From: Haloarcula ordinaria
Lineage (GTDB): Archaea; Halobacteriota; Halobacteria; Halobacteriales; Haloarculaceae
DNA length: 64,000 nucleotides
Assembly (NCBI RefSeq): GCF_029338275.1
Contig: NZ_CP119789.1
Span: 992,001-1,056,000 of the forward strand
Direction: 5' to 3'
Position numbers and translations under genes: made by a program. Within the stretch, counting starts at the first letter, position 1, and the number at the start of each line of letters is the position of its first letter. The notes beneath the pieces are model-generated. The model saw only the letters and a list, made by a program, of their open reading frames with translations, was not told where the DNA came from and searched no databases. Below, one piece after another: positions 16,736 to 25,732 of the stretch.

Positions 16736-17455
16736 ATGGCTACCACGGAACTGACCGCCCTCCTGACCGCGGGACTCCTCGGGGTCACGCACGCGCTCGA
16801 ACCGGACCACGTCGCCGGCATCTCGTCGTTGACCAGCGAGTACGCCGACTCGCGGCTGTCGGCGCTGGCCGGCGCGTGTTTCAGCCTCGGGCACGTCGCG
16901 CTCGTGGTCGCGTGGCTCGGCGTCGGCTACGTGGTCCTCGGTCGCACGGCGTTCCCGGCCGTCTTCGAGGCGGCCGGCACGGCCGGTGCCGGCGTTCTGC
17001 TCGGCCTGCTCGGGGCCGTGATGGCCGTCACGGGCCTCCGCCGGACCGTCCGCACGACCGAACACGACCACGAGACGGTGACCCACAGCCACCCGCACCT
17101 CCACCTCCCGTTGCCGGGGTTCGACGACCACGACCACGGCCACGACACGATCTCGTATCTCAAGACCGGCCTCGTCGGCGCGCTCTTCACGCTCTCGCCG
17201 CCTGTCTCGATGCTCGTCTTCGCCTCGACGCTCCTGCCGGACTTCGGGACGACCGTCGTCTCGCTCGCCGTCGTGACCTACGGCGTCACCATCACTGTGA
17301 CGATGAGCCTCCTCGGTGCCGGCGCGGGCGCGCTGTTCGGATTCACCGAAGCGTGGAGCGAGACGTTCCACGGCGCGGCCCAGACCGTCGCCGGCGTCGC
17401 GATAGCCGCGCTCGCCGCGACGCTGCTCGTCGACGCGGTTCCCGTGCTGCTGTAG
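16736..17455 (+). CDS. UreH/NiCoT-like nickel permease
   Basis: A 239-residue membrane protein with about six helices. The first helix carries GVTHALEPDHVAGI, the His-x4-Asp-His signature of nickel/cobalt permeases and UreH-type urease accessory membrane proteins. A histidine- and aspartate-rich loop (EHDHETVTHSHPHLHLPLPG, then DDHDHGHD) sits in the middle and probably binds Ni2+. It lies divergent to the urease operon behind a strong ribosome site (GGAGGAG, eight bases before ATG). Function is import of Ni2+ for urease. The gene name varies by lineage, so none is assigned. Confidence 0.85.
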   Translation: MATTELTALLTAGLLGVTHALEPDHVAGISSLTSEYADSRLSALAGACFSLGHVALVVAWLGVGYVVLGRTAFPAVFEAAGTAGAGVLLGLLGAVMAVTGLRRTVRTTEHDHETVTHSHPHLHLPLPGFDDHDHGHDTISYLKTGLVGALFTLSPPVSMLVFASTLLPDFGTTVVSLAVVTYGVTITVTMSLLGAGAGALFGFTEAWSETFHGAAQTVAGVAIAALAATLLVDAVPVLL

Positions 17456-17831
17456 CGGGGTCCGTCGCCCACGACTTCTCGAGTGCTCGTTCGACGAGGC
17501 CCGACCAGCGCGCCGACCCGCCCAGCAACCAGCATGGATTGCCGCCTCGCCCGTCGCCGATGGCTGAAAACTGACGAATCGAACTATTTTCCCGGGGAAT
17601 CATCCTGACGTTTGGTTTTCTCCGGCTACCCTTTAATTTCCTTAAACACAACCCGGTATCTGAAGGATAACATAATATTTTACTCGCAAGTCTTATATTT
17701 GTCCACCTGAAGGCCACGGATGTGAACGAAATCGTGGACGAATGTCCTGGAGATTCGAACGAAACCAACGATACGTACAGTAATAGTGTGGAAATTACTG
17801 ATAAATGTGAATCTCTTCCTGGGGTGGCCGC
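17456..17831. other. Intergenic promoter region before the Urt operon
   Basis: The 376 bases are strongly A/T-rich from 17630 to 17710. They contain a TATA-like stretch (CTTATATTT, 17692-17700) inside a longer AAGTCTTAT also found before the second binding-protein gene, and a small palindrome TTCCC-G-GGGAA at 17589-17599. No gene is apparent. Confidence 0.45.
17688..17696 (+). promoter_or_regulatory. Shared promoter element AAGTCTTAT before the first binding protein
   Basis: AAGTCTTAT, followed by ATTT, lies about 140 bases before the urtA start and recurs exactly at 25614-25622 before the second binding-protein gene. It may combine a BRE/TATA core with a regulator site; a leader of about 110 bases is implied. 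Confidence 0.4.
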
Positions 17832-19118
17832 ATGAGTGACCGCCTCGTCAGTCGCCGTGGATTCCTCTCGTCGTCGGCGGTTCTCGCGGGGACGGCCCTC
17901 GCTGGGTGTTCCGGTGGGTCCGCCTCCAGCGACGACACCATCAAGATTGGCGTCATTGAAGACCGCTCGGGCAATTTCGCACTGGTCGGCGATCCGAAAC
18001 ACAAGGCGTCGCTGCTGGCTATCGAGGAGATCAACAACAATGGCGGGATCGACGGCAAACAGATTGAGGTGTTCGACCCCGACCCACAGTCCGACAACCA
18101 GCGATACCAGGAACTGACCTCCCGGGCGATACGGGAGGAGGAAGTCGACGTCCTCTGGGCAGGCTATTCGTCGGCCACCCGAGAGGCCATCCGCCCGACC
18201 ATCGACCGCAACGAACAGCTATACTTCTACACGACCCAGTACGAGGGCGGCGTCTGTGACAAGTACACGTTCGCAGTCGGGCCGACGGCCCGGCAACAAC
18301 TCGGCAGCGTCCTTCCATACCTGCGCGAGGAATTCGGGCCGGACATCTACACCATTGCAGCCGACTACAACTTCGGCCAGCTGAGCGCGGACTGGGTGAA
18401 GGTTCTGGCCAACGAGAACGACGCCAACGTCCTCGGTGAGGAGTTCATCCCGCTCTCGGAGACGGACTTCAGTTCGACGATCAATAACATCCAGGAGGCC
18501 GACCCCGACTTCGTGATGTCGATGCTCGTCGGCGCGAACCACACCTCCTTCTACGAACAGAAGGCCTCGGCCGGGCTCGACGTACCGATTGGGACCTCGA
18601 CGGCGATGGCACAGGGGTACGAGCACCGGCGGCTCGACCCCCCAGCGATGGCGAACATCTACGCCGGTGTCAACTACATGGAGGAGGTCCCGACCGAAAG
18701 CAACACCGGCGACGGCGGGTTCGTCGACCGGTACTACGAGATGTACCCCGACGCCCCGTACCTCAACGAGGAGGCAGAGACCAACTACTTCTCGACGTAC
18801 ATGTACAAGCAGGCCGTCGAACAGGCCGGCACCGTCGAGCAGCCGGAGGTCATCGACGCCCTCGAATCGGGTATCTCGCTGGGGTCCGAGCGCGCGCCGG
18901 AGGCCCCCGAGGGCGAGACCATCGAGCTGGACGGGGCGACCCACCACGTCGACCACCACATGTGGGTCATGCGGGCCGACGACCAGCACAACACCGAAGC
19001 CATGGAGAACCGCAAGATCCCCGAACAGTTCCTCTCGAACACGGTCGGCTGTGACCTCCGGGAGGAGACCGAGACCACGCAGTACACGCCGGTCGACTAC
19101 TTCGAGGAGGCCCAATAG
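17832..19118 (+). CDS. urtA: Urea/short-chain amide ABC transporter substrate-binding lipoprotein
   Basis: A 428-residue binding protein. The N-terminus has a Tat-type twin arginine (SRRGFLSS) and a lipobox LAGC at about residues 25-28, so the mature protein is lipid-anchored outside the membrane. The body follows the UrtA/AmiC/FmdD type: IKIGVIEDRSGNFALVG, LYFYTTQYEGGVCDKYTF and IYTIAADYNFGQLSADW. It is the first gene of a five-gene transporter operon. Urea is the likely ligand given the urease next door, but FmdD-type proteins that bind short amides look alike. A second binding protein at 25733 shares long segments. Confidence 0.85.
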   Translation: MSDRLVSRRGFLSSSAVLAGTALAGCSGGSASSDDTIKIGVIEDRSGNFALVGDPKHKASLLAIEEINNNGGIDGKQIEVFDPDPQSDNQRYQELTSRAIREEEVDVLWAGYSSATREAIRPTIDRNEQLYFYTTQYEGGVCDKYTFAVGPTARQQLGSVLPYLREEFGPDIYTIAADYNFGQLSADWVKVLANENDANVLGEEFIPLSETDFSSTINNIQEADPDFVMSMLVGANHTSFYEQKASAGLDVPIGTSTAMAQGYEHRRLDPPAMANIYAGVNYMEEVPTESNTGDGGFVDRYYEMYPDAPYLNEEAETNYFSTYMYKQAVEQAGTVEQPEVIDALESGISLGSERAPEAPEGETIELDGATHHVDHHMWVMRADDQHNTEAMENRKIPEQFLSNTVGCDLREETETTQYTPVDYFEEAQ

Positions 19119-19119
19119 C

Positions 19120-20001
19120 ATGGTAAATGGGGTAAACCTGTTTTTCCAGTTCCTCGACAGCTTCGGCTTCATCGTGCTGGCTGCCATCGGTCTGGCAGTT
19201 ATCTTCGGCATGATGGGTGTCATCAACCTCGCACACGGAGAACTGATCATGATCGGCGCGTACGGGACCACCCTCGTGGCTAATGCGGGCGCGCCACTCG
19301 TACTCGCGATGGCTGCTGGTGTGCTCGCAGCAGCCGTTGCCGGATTCATCATCGAGCGGCTCATCGTCAAGCGGCTCTATCATCGACCACTTGACTCGAT
19401 GGTCGCGACGTGGGCCTTGGGGCTGGCGCTCACACAGGTCGTCCGTATAATCTTCGGGAACTCGCTGTCAAGTATCGGACTCCCGTTCGGGGCAATCCGC
19501 TTCGGCGCGTTCTCTTACTCGATGTACCGGACGGTGCTGTCGGTCGTCGCGTTGGCCCTCCTCGTCGGTGCCTACCTCGTGTTCACTCGCACCGAGTTCG
19601 GTATCAGAGCCCGTGCGACTATCCAGGATGCTGACACTGCGCGTGCGATGGGAGTCGACACCGACCGAATGTACACGTCGACCTTCGTCATCGGTTGCGC
19701 GCTGGCCGGACTCACCGGAGCGCTGTACGCCCCGGCGCTCTCGATCGTTCCCGGGATGGGGTCGACGTTCCTGGTCGAGGCGTTCGTGGCCGTCGTCACC
19801 GGCGGGACCTCTGTCCTGCTCGGGACGACGCTGGCCGCAGGCGTGCTGGGTTCAGCCGACGCCCTGTTCACCAACCTCTACGGTACCTTCATCGGGCAGG
19901 TCGCGATGCTCATCGTCGCCATCAGCATCCTTCGGTTCCTCCCGACCGGCCTCTCCGGTGCGCTGGAGGGCCTCCGAGAACAGCTTCGGGGTGACAATTG
20001 A
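19120..20001 (+). CDS. urtB: Urea-type ABC transporter permease UrtB
   Basis: A 293-residue branched-chain-type permease with about eight helices. Typical segments are GLAVIFGMMGVINLAHGELIMIGAYG near the start, FTRTEFGIRARATIQDADTARAMGVD with the conserved EAA-like cytoplasmic loop, and GTSVLLGTTLAAGVLGSAD. It forms the membrane channel with UrtC. The ATG is one base after the urtA stop and the TGA overlaps the urtC ATG. An open frame extends upstream through urtA, but the chosen start fits the family. Confidence 0.88.
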   Translation: MVNGVNLFFQFLDSFGFIVLAAIGLAVIFGMMGVINLAHGELIMIGAYGTTLVANAGAPLVLAMAAGVLAAAVAGFIIERLIVKRLYHRPLDSMVATWALGLALTQVVRIIFGNSLSSIGLPFGAIRFGAFSYSMYRTVLSVVALALLVGAYLVFTRTEFGIRARATIQDADTARAMGVDTDRMYTSTFVIGCALAGLTGALYAPALSIVPGMGSTFLVEAFVAVVTGGTSVLLGTTLAAGVLGSADALFTNLYGTFIGQVAMLIVAISILRFLPTGLSGALEGLREQLRGDN

Positions 20002-21095
20002 TGAGCGACAGCAGCCTGCTCAGCCGATTCGAGGGGCCCAACACGATCGGAAACTCACGGGGATTCTGGATCGGGTTCGCGGTCGCGCTAGCCGGCGCGC
20101 TCGTCTATCCGCTGTTGGTCGGTGGTTATCAGGCCGGTAACACAGCCCTGTTCCTGTTGTACGGTATCCTCGCGTTATCGCTGTCAGTGGTGTGGGGCTA
20201 CACCGGTGTGTTGAGCTTCGGCCAGGTCGTGTTCTTCGGGTTCGCTGGCTACACGTTCGGCATCGTGAGCCTGAACCTCGGTAGCACGCTGGGTATCACT
20301 GTCGCAATCCCGGTGGCGATTGCCGTCGCCACGGTAGTCGCGTTCGTCCTCGGCTATTTCATGTTCTACGGTCGTGTCACCGGGGTCTTCGTGGCTATCA
20401 TTACCCTCGTCACGACAGTCGTCATGCAGACGTTCATGGCCCAGACGGCCGGCGCCGAGTGGGCGATCGGCGCTGTCAAACTCGGCGGATTCAACGGGAT
20501 GCCTGGAATCCCCAATATCGCTCTGGGTGTCGAAGGCGCGTCAGTGTCGTTCAGCGGTGTGCTGTTCTACTGGCTCGTGCTCGCCCTGCTCGTGCTCACC
20601 TACCTGGGATCGCGTGCGCTCGTGAACGGACGGTTCGGCTACGCGATGGTCGGCGTCCGAGAGGACGAAGACCGCATCGAGATGCTCGGGTACGACGTCC
20701 GGCGCGTCAAACTCACCGTGTTCACTCTCGGAGGGGCGATGTCGGGGCTCTCGGGCGTGCTTTACGCCTCGTGGGGGAACTACATCGACCCGTCGGTGTT
20801 CACGCTGACGTTCGCGACGCTACCCGTGATTTGGGTGACTGTCGGCGGCCGAGAGTCGCTGCTGGGGGCGGTCATCGCGACCGTCTCTCTTGAGTGGTTC
20901 CGTCAGCAGCTCTCTATCACCGGCAGCGAGTTCGCTCTCGTCGTCGTCGGCTTGCTGTTGCTCTTCATCGTACTCGTCCTTCCGGACGGCATCATCCCGT
21001 ACGTCCACAAGAAAGGCACCGCGGCCTACCGGCAGTACACTGGCACCGACGACGAACGGACGCGCGACGCTCCACAGGAGGAAATAGCAGAATGA
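20001..21095 (+). CDS. urtC: Urea-type ABC transporter permease UrtC
   Basis: A 364-residue LivM-type permease. It has LFLLYGILALSLSVVWGYTGVLSFGQVVFFGFAGY, the usual GVFVAIITLVTT core helix, the cytoplasmic loop YAMVGVREDEDRIEMLGYDVRRVKL, and GRESLLGAVIATV near the end. It pairs with UrtB. The ATG at 20001 overlaps the urtB stop by one base; a TTG three bases upstream is also in frame but unnecessary. The end overlaps urtD by four bases (ATGA). Confidence 0.88.
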   Translation: MSDSSLLSRFEGPNTIGNSRGFWIGFAVALAGALVYPLLVGGYQAGNTALFLLYGILALSLSVVWGYTGVLSFGQVVFFGFAGYTFGIVSLNLGSTLGITVAIPVAIAVATVVAFVLGYFMFYGRVTGVFVAIITLVTTVVMQTFMAQTAGAEWAIGAVKLGGFNGMPGIPNIALGVEGASVSFSGVLFYWLVLALLVLTYLGSRALVNGRFGYAMVGVREDEDRIEMLGYDVRRVKLTVFTLGGAMSGLSGVLYASWGNYIDPSVFTLTFATLPVIWVTVGGRESLLGAVIATVSLEWFRQQLSITGSEFALVVVGLLLLFIVLVLPDGIIPYVHKKGTAAYRQYTGTDDERTRDAPQEEIAE

Positions 21096-21895
21096 CCCCA
21101 GATACCGAAACGACAGAACAGTCCGGCTCCGGCACTGGGCCGAACGTTCGAAAGACACCAGCCGCCGACTCGACCGGCGTCGACACGTCGACGCTCCTGC
21201 AGACCGAAGGGCTGACCAAACGCTTCGGTGGCCTCACCGCTATCGACAGCGTCGACTTCGCCATCGAGGAGGGGGAACTCCGGTGTCTCATCGGTCCCAA
21301 CGGCGCCGGAAAATCGACCCTGTTGAAACTCATCACCGGCCGCCACGACGCGACCGAAGGTCGCATCTATTACGATGGGGCCGACGTGACTGAGTTCAGC
21401 CCTCACGAACGCGTTCGACGAGGCATCGGAATCAAGTTCCAGTCGCCAGCGGTCTTCGACTCGCTCACCTCCTCGGAGAACATCCGCATGGCGATCCAGC
21501 GAACTGAGGACGGCGACTTCTCTGACAGCATCCGTTCGACGCTCGAACGCGTCGGATTAGCCGATAAGGGCGACGTCCTCGCCTCGGATCTCTCACACGG
21601 CCAGCAGCAACGGCTCGAGATCGGGATGACGATCGCACTCTCCCCCTCGCTGCTGTTGCTCGACGAACCCGTCGCTGGCCTCTCGATGGAGGAGCGCGAG
21701 GAAATCGCGGACCTGGTCCGCACCCTCAACGACGACGGCCTCACGCTCATCGTTATCGAACACGACATCGATTTCGTCGACCGTATCGCCGACCAGGTAA
21801 CGGTGCTGAACCAGGGAGAGATCTTCCAGGAGGGGAGTATCGACGAGATACGGTCGAACGAAGAAGTGCGCCGAATCTACTTAGGAGATGCCTGA
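21092..21895 (+). CDS. urtD: Urea-type ABC transporter ATP-binding protein UrtD
   Basis: A 267-residue ATPase. After an unusual 33-residue hydrophilic N-terminal extension, the domain starts LLQTEGLTKRFGGLTAIDSVDF. Walker A is GPNGAGKST, the signature motif is DLSHGQQQRLEIGMTIA, and Walker B is LLLLDEPVAGLS. The chain ends with an IFQEGSIDEIRSNEEVRRIYLG tail typical of LivG/UrtD. It energises import with UrtE and overlaps urtC by four bases and urtE by eight. Confidence 0.88.
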   Translation: MTPDTETTEQSGSGTGPNVRKTPAADSTGVDTSTLLQTEGLTKRFGGLTAIDSVDFAIEEGELRCLIGPNGAGKSTLLKLITGRHDATEGRIYYDGADVTEFSPHERVRRGIGIKFQSPAVFDSLTSSENIRMAIQRTEDGDFSDSIRSTLERVGLADKGDVLASDLSHGQQQRLEIGMTIALSPSLLLLDEPVAGLSMEEREEIADLVRTLNDDGLTLIVIEHDIDFVDRIADQVTVLNQGEIFQEGSIDEIRSNEEVRRIYLGDA

Positions 21896-22592
21896 GATGC
21901 TTACGTGTACCAACCTCACCGTCGGGTACGGTTCCACCCCGATTCTCCGGGATGTCGACCTACACGTCGAAGAGGGCGAGGTCGTCGGCGTCATCGGAAA
22001 AAACGGCGTCGGGAAGACGACGCTGATGAAAGCTATTGTCGGGCTGCTCGACCCCGATACCGGCTCCGTCGAGTACGACGGAACCGACATCACGGACTGG
22101 CCGACAGACGAACGCGCCAAAGCCGGCATCGGCTACATCCCGCAGAGCCGGGACGTCTTCCCAGATCTGACCGTCAGACAGAACCTCCTCGTCGGCGAGA
22201 CAGTCAACGAGGACGTCGACGAACTGCTCTACGATATCGTCTACGAGTACTTCCCGATCCTCGAAGAGCGCGCAGACCAGGCGGCCGGTTCGATGAGTGG
22301 CGGCGAACAGCAGATGCTCGCTATCGGGCGCGCACTGGTCGGTAACCCGGACCTCTTGCTGCTCGACGAGCCCAGCGAGGGAATCCAGCCGTCGATTGTT
22401 CAGCAGATACAGCGTGACATTCCCGAAATCAGTGACGAGCTCGGAATGACCGTCCTGTTCGTCGAACAGAACCTGGGTGTCATTCAGTCGATGTCCGAAC
22501 GATGCTACGCGATCGAACGGGGGACCATCGTCGACGAACTCGGTTCCGGTGACTTGACCGACGACACGCTCGCCCAGTTCCTGGCGGTCTAA
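21888..22592 (+). CDS. urtE: Urea-type ABC transporter ATP-binding protein UrtE
   Basis: A 234-residue LivF-type ATPase with Walker A GKNGVGKTTLMKAI, the Q-loop region GIGYIPQSRDVFPDLTVRQNL, signature AGSMSGGEQQMLAIGRAL and Walker B LLLLDEPSEGIQPSIVQQI. The EGIQPSI form is typical of UrtE and related amide/urea transporters rather than of leucine transporters. Starts at 21888 or 21897 (MLTCTN) are both possible. Seven bases separate its stop from the amidase ATG, so the amidases are likely in the same operon. Confidence 0.88.
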   Translation: MPEMLTCTNLTVGYGSTPILRDVDLHVEEGEVVGVIGKNGVGKTTLMKAIVGLLDPDTGSVEYDGTDITDWPTDERAKAGIGYIPQSRDVFPDLTVRQNLLVGETVNEDVDELLYDIVYEYFPILEERADQAAGSMSGGEQQMLAIGRALVGNPDLLLLDEPSEGIQPSIVQQIQRDIPEISDELGMTVLFVEQNLGVIQSMSERCYAIERGTIVDELGSGDLTDDTLAQFLAV

Positions 22593-22599
22593 GATATTC

Positions 22600-24099
22600 A
22601 TGACTCCATCATTCGACCCGTTAGAGACGACCGTTGCAGAGATCCACGAGGCCATGCAGGACGGCGAAGTTACGAGTCGCGAACTCGTCGACTGGTACCT
22701 CGACCGCATCGACGCCTACGACCGCGACGGACCGACGCTCAACAGTGTCGTCACCGTCAACGAAGATGCGCGGGCTCGCGCGGCAGAGCTCGACGAGGCA
22801 CTCGCGGACCGCGGGCTCGTCGGTCCGCTCCACGGCATCCCCGTACTCGTCAAGGACCAGGCCGAGACGGCCGGCCTACGGACGACGTTCGGGTCTGCGG
22901 TGTTCGACGACTACGTGCCCGAGACAGACGCGACGGTGGTGAAAGAGCTCAAGGAAGCTGGCGCTATCGTGCTGGCGAAGACGAACCTCTGTGACTGGGC
23001 TGCGTCCTGGTTCGGCTACTCGTCGGCCATCGGTCGCACGAAGAACCCCTACGTGCTCGACCGGGACCCCGGCGGTTCCAGCGCCGGGACCGGTGCCGGG
23101 GTCGCGGCCAACCTCGGCGTGGTCGGTATCGGCGAGGACACCGGGGGGTCGGTCCGGCTGCCCGCCGGCTACTGCAACCTCTTTGGCATGCGTGTCACGA
23201 CCGGCCTCGTGAGTCGGACCGGCTTTTCTCCGCTCGTGACCCGCCAAGACACCCCCGGACCGATGACCCGGACGGCAGCGGACCTCGCTCGCTTGCTCGA
23301 TACTATCACCGGCTACGACGACACTGACGGCTGGACGGGCGCAAACGCCGGCGTGGCGGACCAGTCGTTCACCGAGGCGCTCGACCCGGACGCGCTCGAC
23401 GGTGCGCGTATCGGCGTGCTCCGGCAGGCACTCGGCGACGAGAGCAACCCCGAGTCAGCCCCGGTAACCGCCGTCTTCGAGGATGCGCTCTCGACGCTCG
23501 AGGACGCGGGGGCTACGCTCGTCGACCCGGTCAGCATCCCGGACCTCGACCAGCAGCTGGACGACACGTCACTCTACGTCCTGCAGAGCAAACACGATAT
23601 CAACGAGTTCCTCGACGGGCGGGCGAACGTTCCGGCGGACTCCGTCGCGGATATCGCGGCTGCCGGTGGTTGTCACGAACTCGTCTCTGACCTGTTCACG
23701 GCGATGCTCGACGGGCCGGCAGACCCGTCTGCGGTCCCCGAGTACTGGGAGGGCGTCGGCGCACAGGGGCGACTGCAGCGAGACATCCTGCAGGTCCACG
23801 CCGAACACGACCTCGACGCCATCGTGTTCCCCGACGCGCCGGTGTTGCCCCCGACCGAACAGCAACTCAGGGACGGGACCTACTCGACGATGGGGTTCCC
23901 GACGAACACGGTCATCGCCTCTCAGTCCGGTTGTCCGGCTGTCTCGGTTCCCGGGGGGCTCACCGACGACGGCGTTCCGGTCGGCCTCGAGCTGATGGGC
24001 GTCCCCTATGACGACCACGCTTTGGTTGCGCTTGCCAGTGCCTACGACCAGGTCGCGGACACCCGCGAGCCGCCGGCAACTGTCCTGTCCGACGACTGA
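22600..24099 (+). CDS. Amidase-signature family hydrolase
   Basis: A 499-residue amidase with the Ser-cisSer-Lys triad visible: Lys in GIPVLVKDQAETAG (near residue 87), the serines in DPGGSSAGTGAGVA and in GEDTGGSVRLPAGY. The usual TRTAADLARLLD block follows. It would hydrolyse a C-N amide bond; the substrate is unknown. Its place behind urtE and directly before an allophanate-hydrolase-like gene (their stop and start overlap as TGATG) suggests a small amide, carboxybiuret-like or ureide compound brought in by the transporter. AtzE-like function is possible but not supported by a specific motif. Confidence 0.8.
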   Translation: MTPSFDPLETTVAEIHEAMQDGEVTSRELVDWYLDRIDAYDRDGPTLNSVVTVNEDARARAAELDEALADRGLVGPLHGIPVLVKDQAETAGLRTTFGSAVFDDYVPETDATVVKELKEAGAIVLAKTNLCDWAASWFGYSSAIGRTKNPYVLDRDPGGSSAGTGAGVAANLGVVGIGEDTGGSVRLPAGYCNLFGMRVTTGLVSRTGFSPLVTRQDTPGPMTRTAADLARLLDTITGYDDTDGWTGANAGVADQSFTEALDPDALDGARIGVLRQALGDESNPESAPVTAVFEDALSTLEDAGATLVDPVSIPDLDQQLDDTSLYVLQSKHDINEFLDGRANVPADSVADIAAAGGCHELVSDLFTAMLDGPADPSAVPEYWEGVGAQGRLQRDILQVHAEHDLDAIVFPDAPVLPPTEQQLRDGTYSTMGFPTNTVIASQSGCPAVSVPGGLTDDGVPVGLELMGVPYDDHALVALASAYDQVADTREPPATVLSDD

Positions 24100-25475
24100 T
24101 GACCGACGTGCCTGCGGCATTCGACGTCGGGACACTCCAGCGCGCCTATCGAGAGCGCGACCTCACGCCGCGTGCAGTCGTCGAGACGGCGCTGTCCCGC
24201 GCTGACAGCGACGAACCGCGAAACGTCTGGATCGACCGGTACGACAGACGGGCTCGCGAGCGTGCCGACGAACTCGCCTCGGTGGATCCGTCCGCCTACC
24301 CGCTGTACGGCGTCCCGTTCGCGCTCAAAGACAACGTCGACGTGGCTGGTCGGCCGACGACCGCTGCCTGTCCGGACTACGAGTACGTTCCCGAGGCTAG
24401 CGCGACGGTCGTCGAACGCCTGCTCGAGGCCGGGGCGATTCTGCTCGGCAAGACGAATATGGACCAGTTCGCTACTGGACTGGTCGGCACACGGAGTCCG
24501 TACGGCGCCTGCCGGAACGCACACGACCGGTCGCTCATCTCGGGCGGGTCCAGCTCCGGCTCAGGCGTCGCGGTCGCCCGGGGACACGTGTCGTTCGCTC
24601 TTGGGACCGACACGGCTGGGTCAGGGCGCGTCCCGGCTGCGCTGAACGGGGTCGTCGGCTACAAGCCGACGCGCGGACTCATAAGCACCGAGGGCGTCGT
24701 CCCCGCGTGCCGGACGCTCGACTGTGTGGCGGTCTTCGCGACAACTGTCGACGATGCCAGGCAGGTCGGCGACTTGCTCGTCGGCCACGACACCGCAGAC
24801 CCGTACTCGCGCCCCGTCGCCGACGAGTGCTCCCTGACTGGTCCTGCACCGGACACGCCGCGTGTCGGGGTCTTCGAACACACCGAGCACTTCGGGGACG
24901 ATGCCGCTGCGGCGCTGTTCGACACTGCCGTCGAGCGGACCGAAGACGCTGGCGCGGCGGTCGTCACTGTCCCCGAAGAACCGTTCCGGGAGACCGCGAA
25001 ACTACTGTACGGTGGGCCCTGGGTCGCCGAGCGCTTCTCGGTCGTCGGCGACCTCCTCGAGGACGACCCCGACGCTGTGCTCGATATCACTCGTGACATC
25101 ATCTCGGAGGGCGCGGACTACTCCGCCGTCGACACCTTCGAGGCCATGTATCGGCTGCAGGAACATCGCGGCCGGGTTCGAGAGGTATTCGCTGATATCG
25201 ACTTCCTCCTGACGCCGACGACCGGTACCACGTACACCGTCGAGGCCGTGCGAGACGCGCCCCGTGAGACGAACGGGAACCTCGGGCACTACACAGACTA
25301 CGTCAACCTCCTCGACCTGTCGGCGGTTTCCGTGCCGGCAGGGACCCGACCTGACGGTGCTCATCTGGGCGTGACACTGGTCGGTACTGCCGACGGCGAC
25401 GCCCCGCTGCTCTCGTTTGCCGAACGCATCGTCCCCGACACCGAACGAGCGGTTCCCACGAGGACCGATGCCTGA
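24099..25475 (+). CDS. Allophanate hydrolase-like amidase (AtzF-type, without C-terminal domain)
   Basis: A 458-residue amidase-signature enzyme with strong AtzF features: PLYGVPFALKDNVDVAGRPTT with catalytic Lys, ATVVERLLEAGAILLGKTNMDQFATGLVGTRSPYG, SGGSSSGSGVAVA, ALGTDTAGSGRVPAALN and KPTRGLISTEGVVPACRTLD. Allophanate hydrolase converts allophanate to two ammonia and two CO2. AtzF of Pseudomonas is about 600 residues; this protein lacks the extra C-terminal domain. There is no urea carboxylase nearby, so the allophanate would come from biuret, for which a hydrolase candidate lies at 28737-29582. The start overlaps the previous stop. Confidence 0.82.
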   Translation: MTDVPAAFDVGTLQRAYRERDLTPRAVVETALSRADSDEPRNVWIDRYDRRARERADELASVDPSAYPLYGVPFALKDNVDVAGRPTTAACPDYEYVPEASATVVERLLEAGAILLGKTNMDQFATGLVGTRSPYGACRNAHDRSLISGGSSSGSGVAVARGHVSFALGTDTAGSGRVPAALNGVVGYKPTRGLISTEGVVPACRTLDCVAVFATTVDDARQVGDLLVGHDTADPYSRPVADECSLTGPAPDTPRVGVFEHTEHFGDDAAAALFDTAVERTEDAGAAVVTVPEEPFRETAKLLYGGPWVAERFSVVGDLLEDDPDAVLDITRDIISEGADYSAVDTFEAMYRLQEHRGRVREVFADIDFLLTPTTGTTYTVEAVRDAPRETNGNLGHYTDYVNLLDLSAVSVPAGTRPDGAHLGVTLVGTADGDAPLLSFAERIVPDTERAVPTRTDA

Positions 25476-25613
25476 GAACACTCGAGCCCTCAGTCTCTCA
25501 GACTGGTCTGTCTCCCGTGCTCTCGCGACTGCGACTGATTCCGCTCCGGTAGCCGACATATAATGTGTTATAGGCCACAGACTGTATTTTAACAATATAC
25601 AAATGACCACCAA

Positions 25614-25622
25614 AAGTCTTAT
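25614..25622 (+). promoter_or_regulatory. Shared promoter element AAGTCTTAT before the second binding protein
   Basis: An exact copy of the nonamer at 17688-17696, here followed by TACGTG, about 119 bases before the ATG at 25733 in an A/T-rich stretch. It suggests common control of the two binding-protein genes. Confidence 0.4.
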
Positions 25623-25732
25623 TACGTGTTTGTAGTTACCGTAAGATGAGCAGATGAGTGGAAATACAGAGAGCAACAAGCAGAAAAAGTTCATGAATAT
25701 AAAATTAAGTTCGGCGGGTGCGGTGGTCGCGG

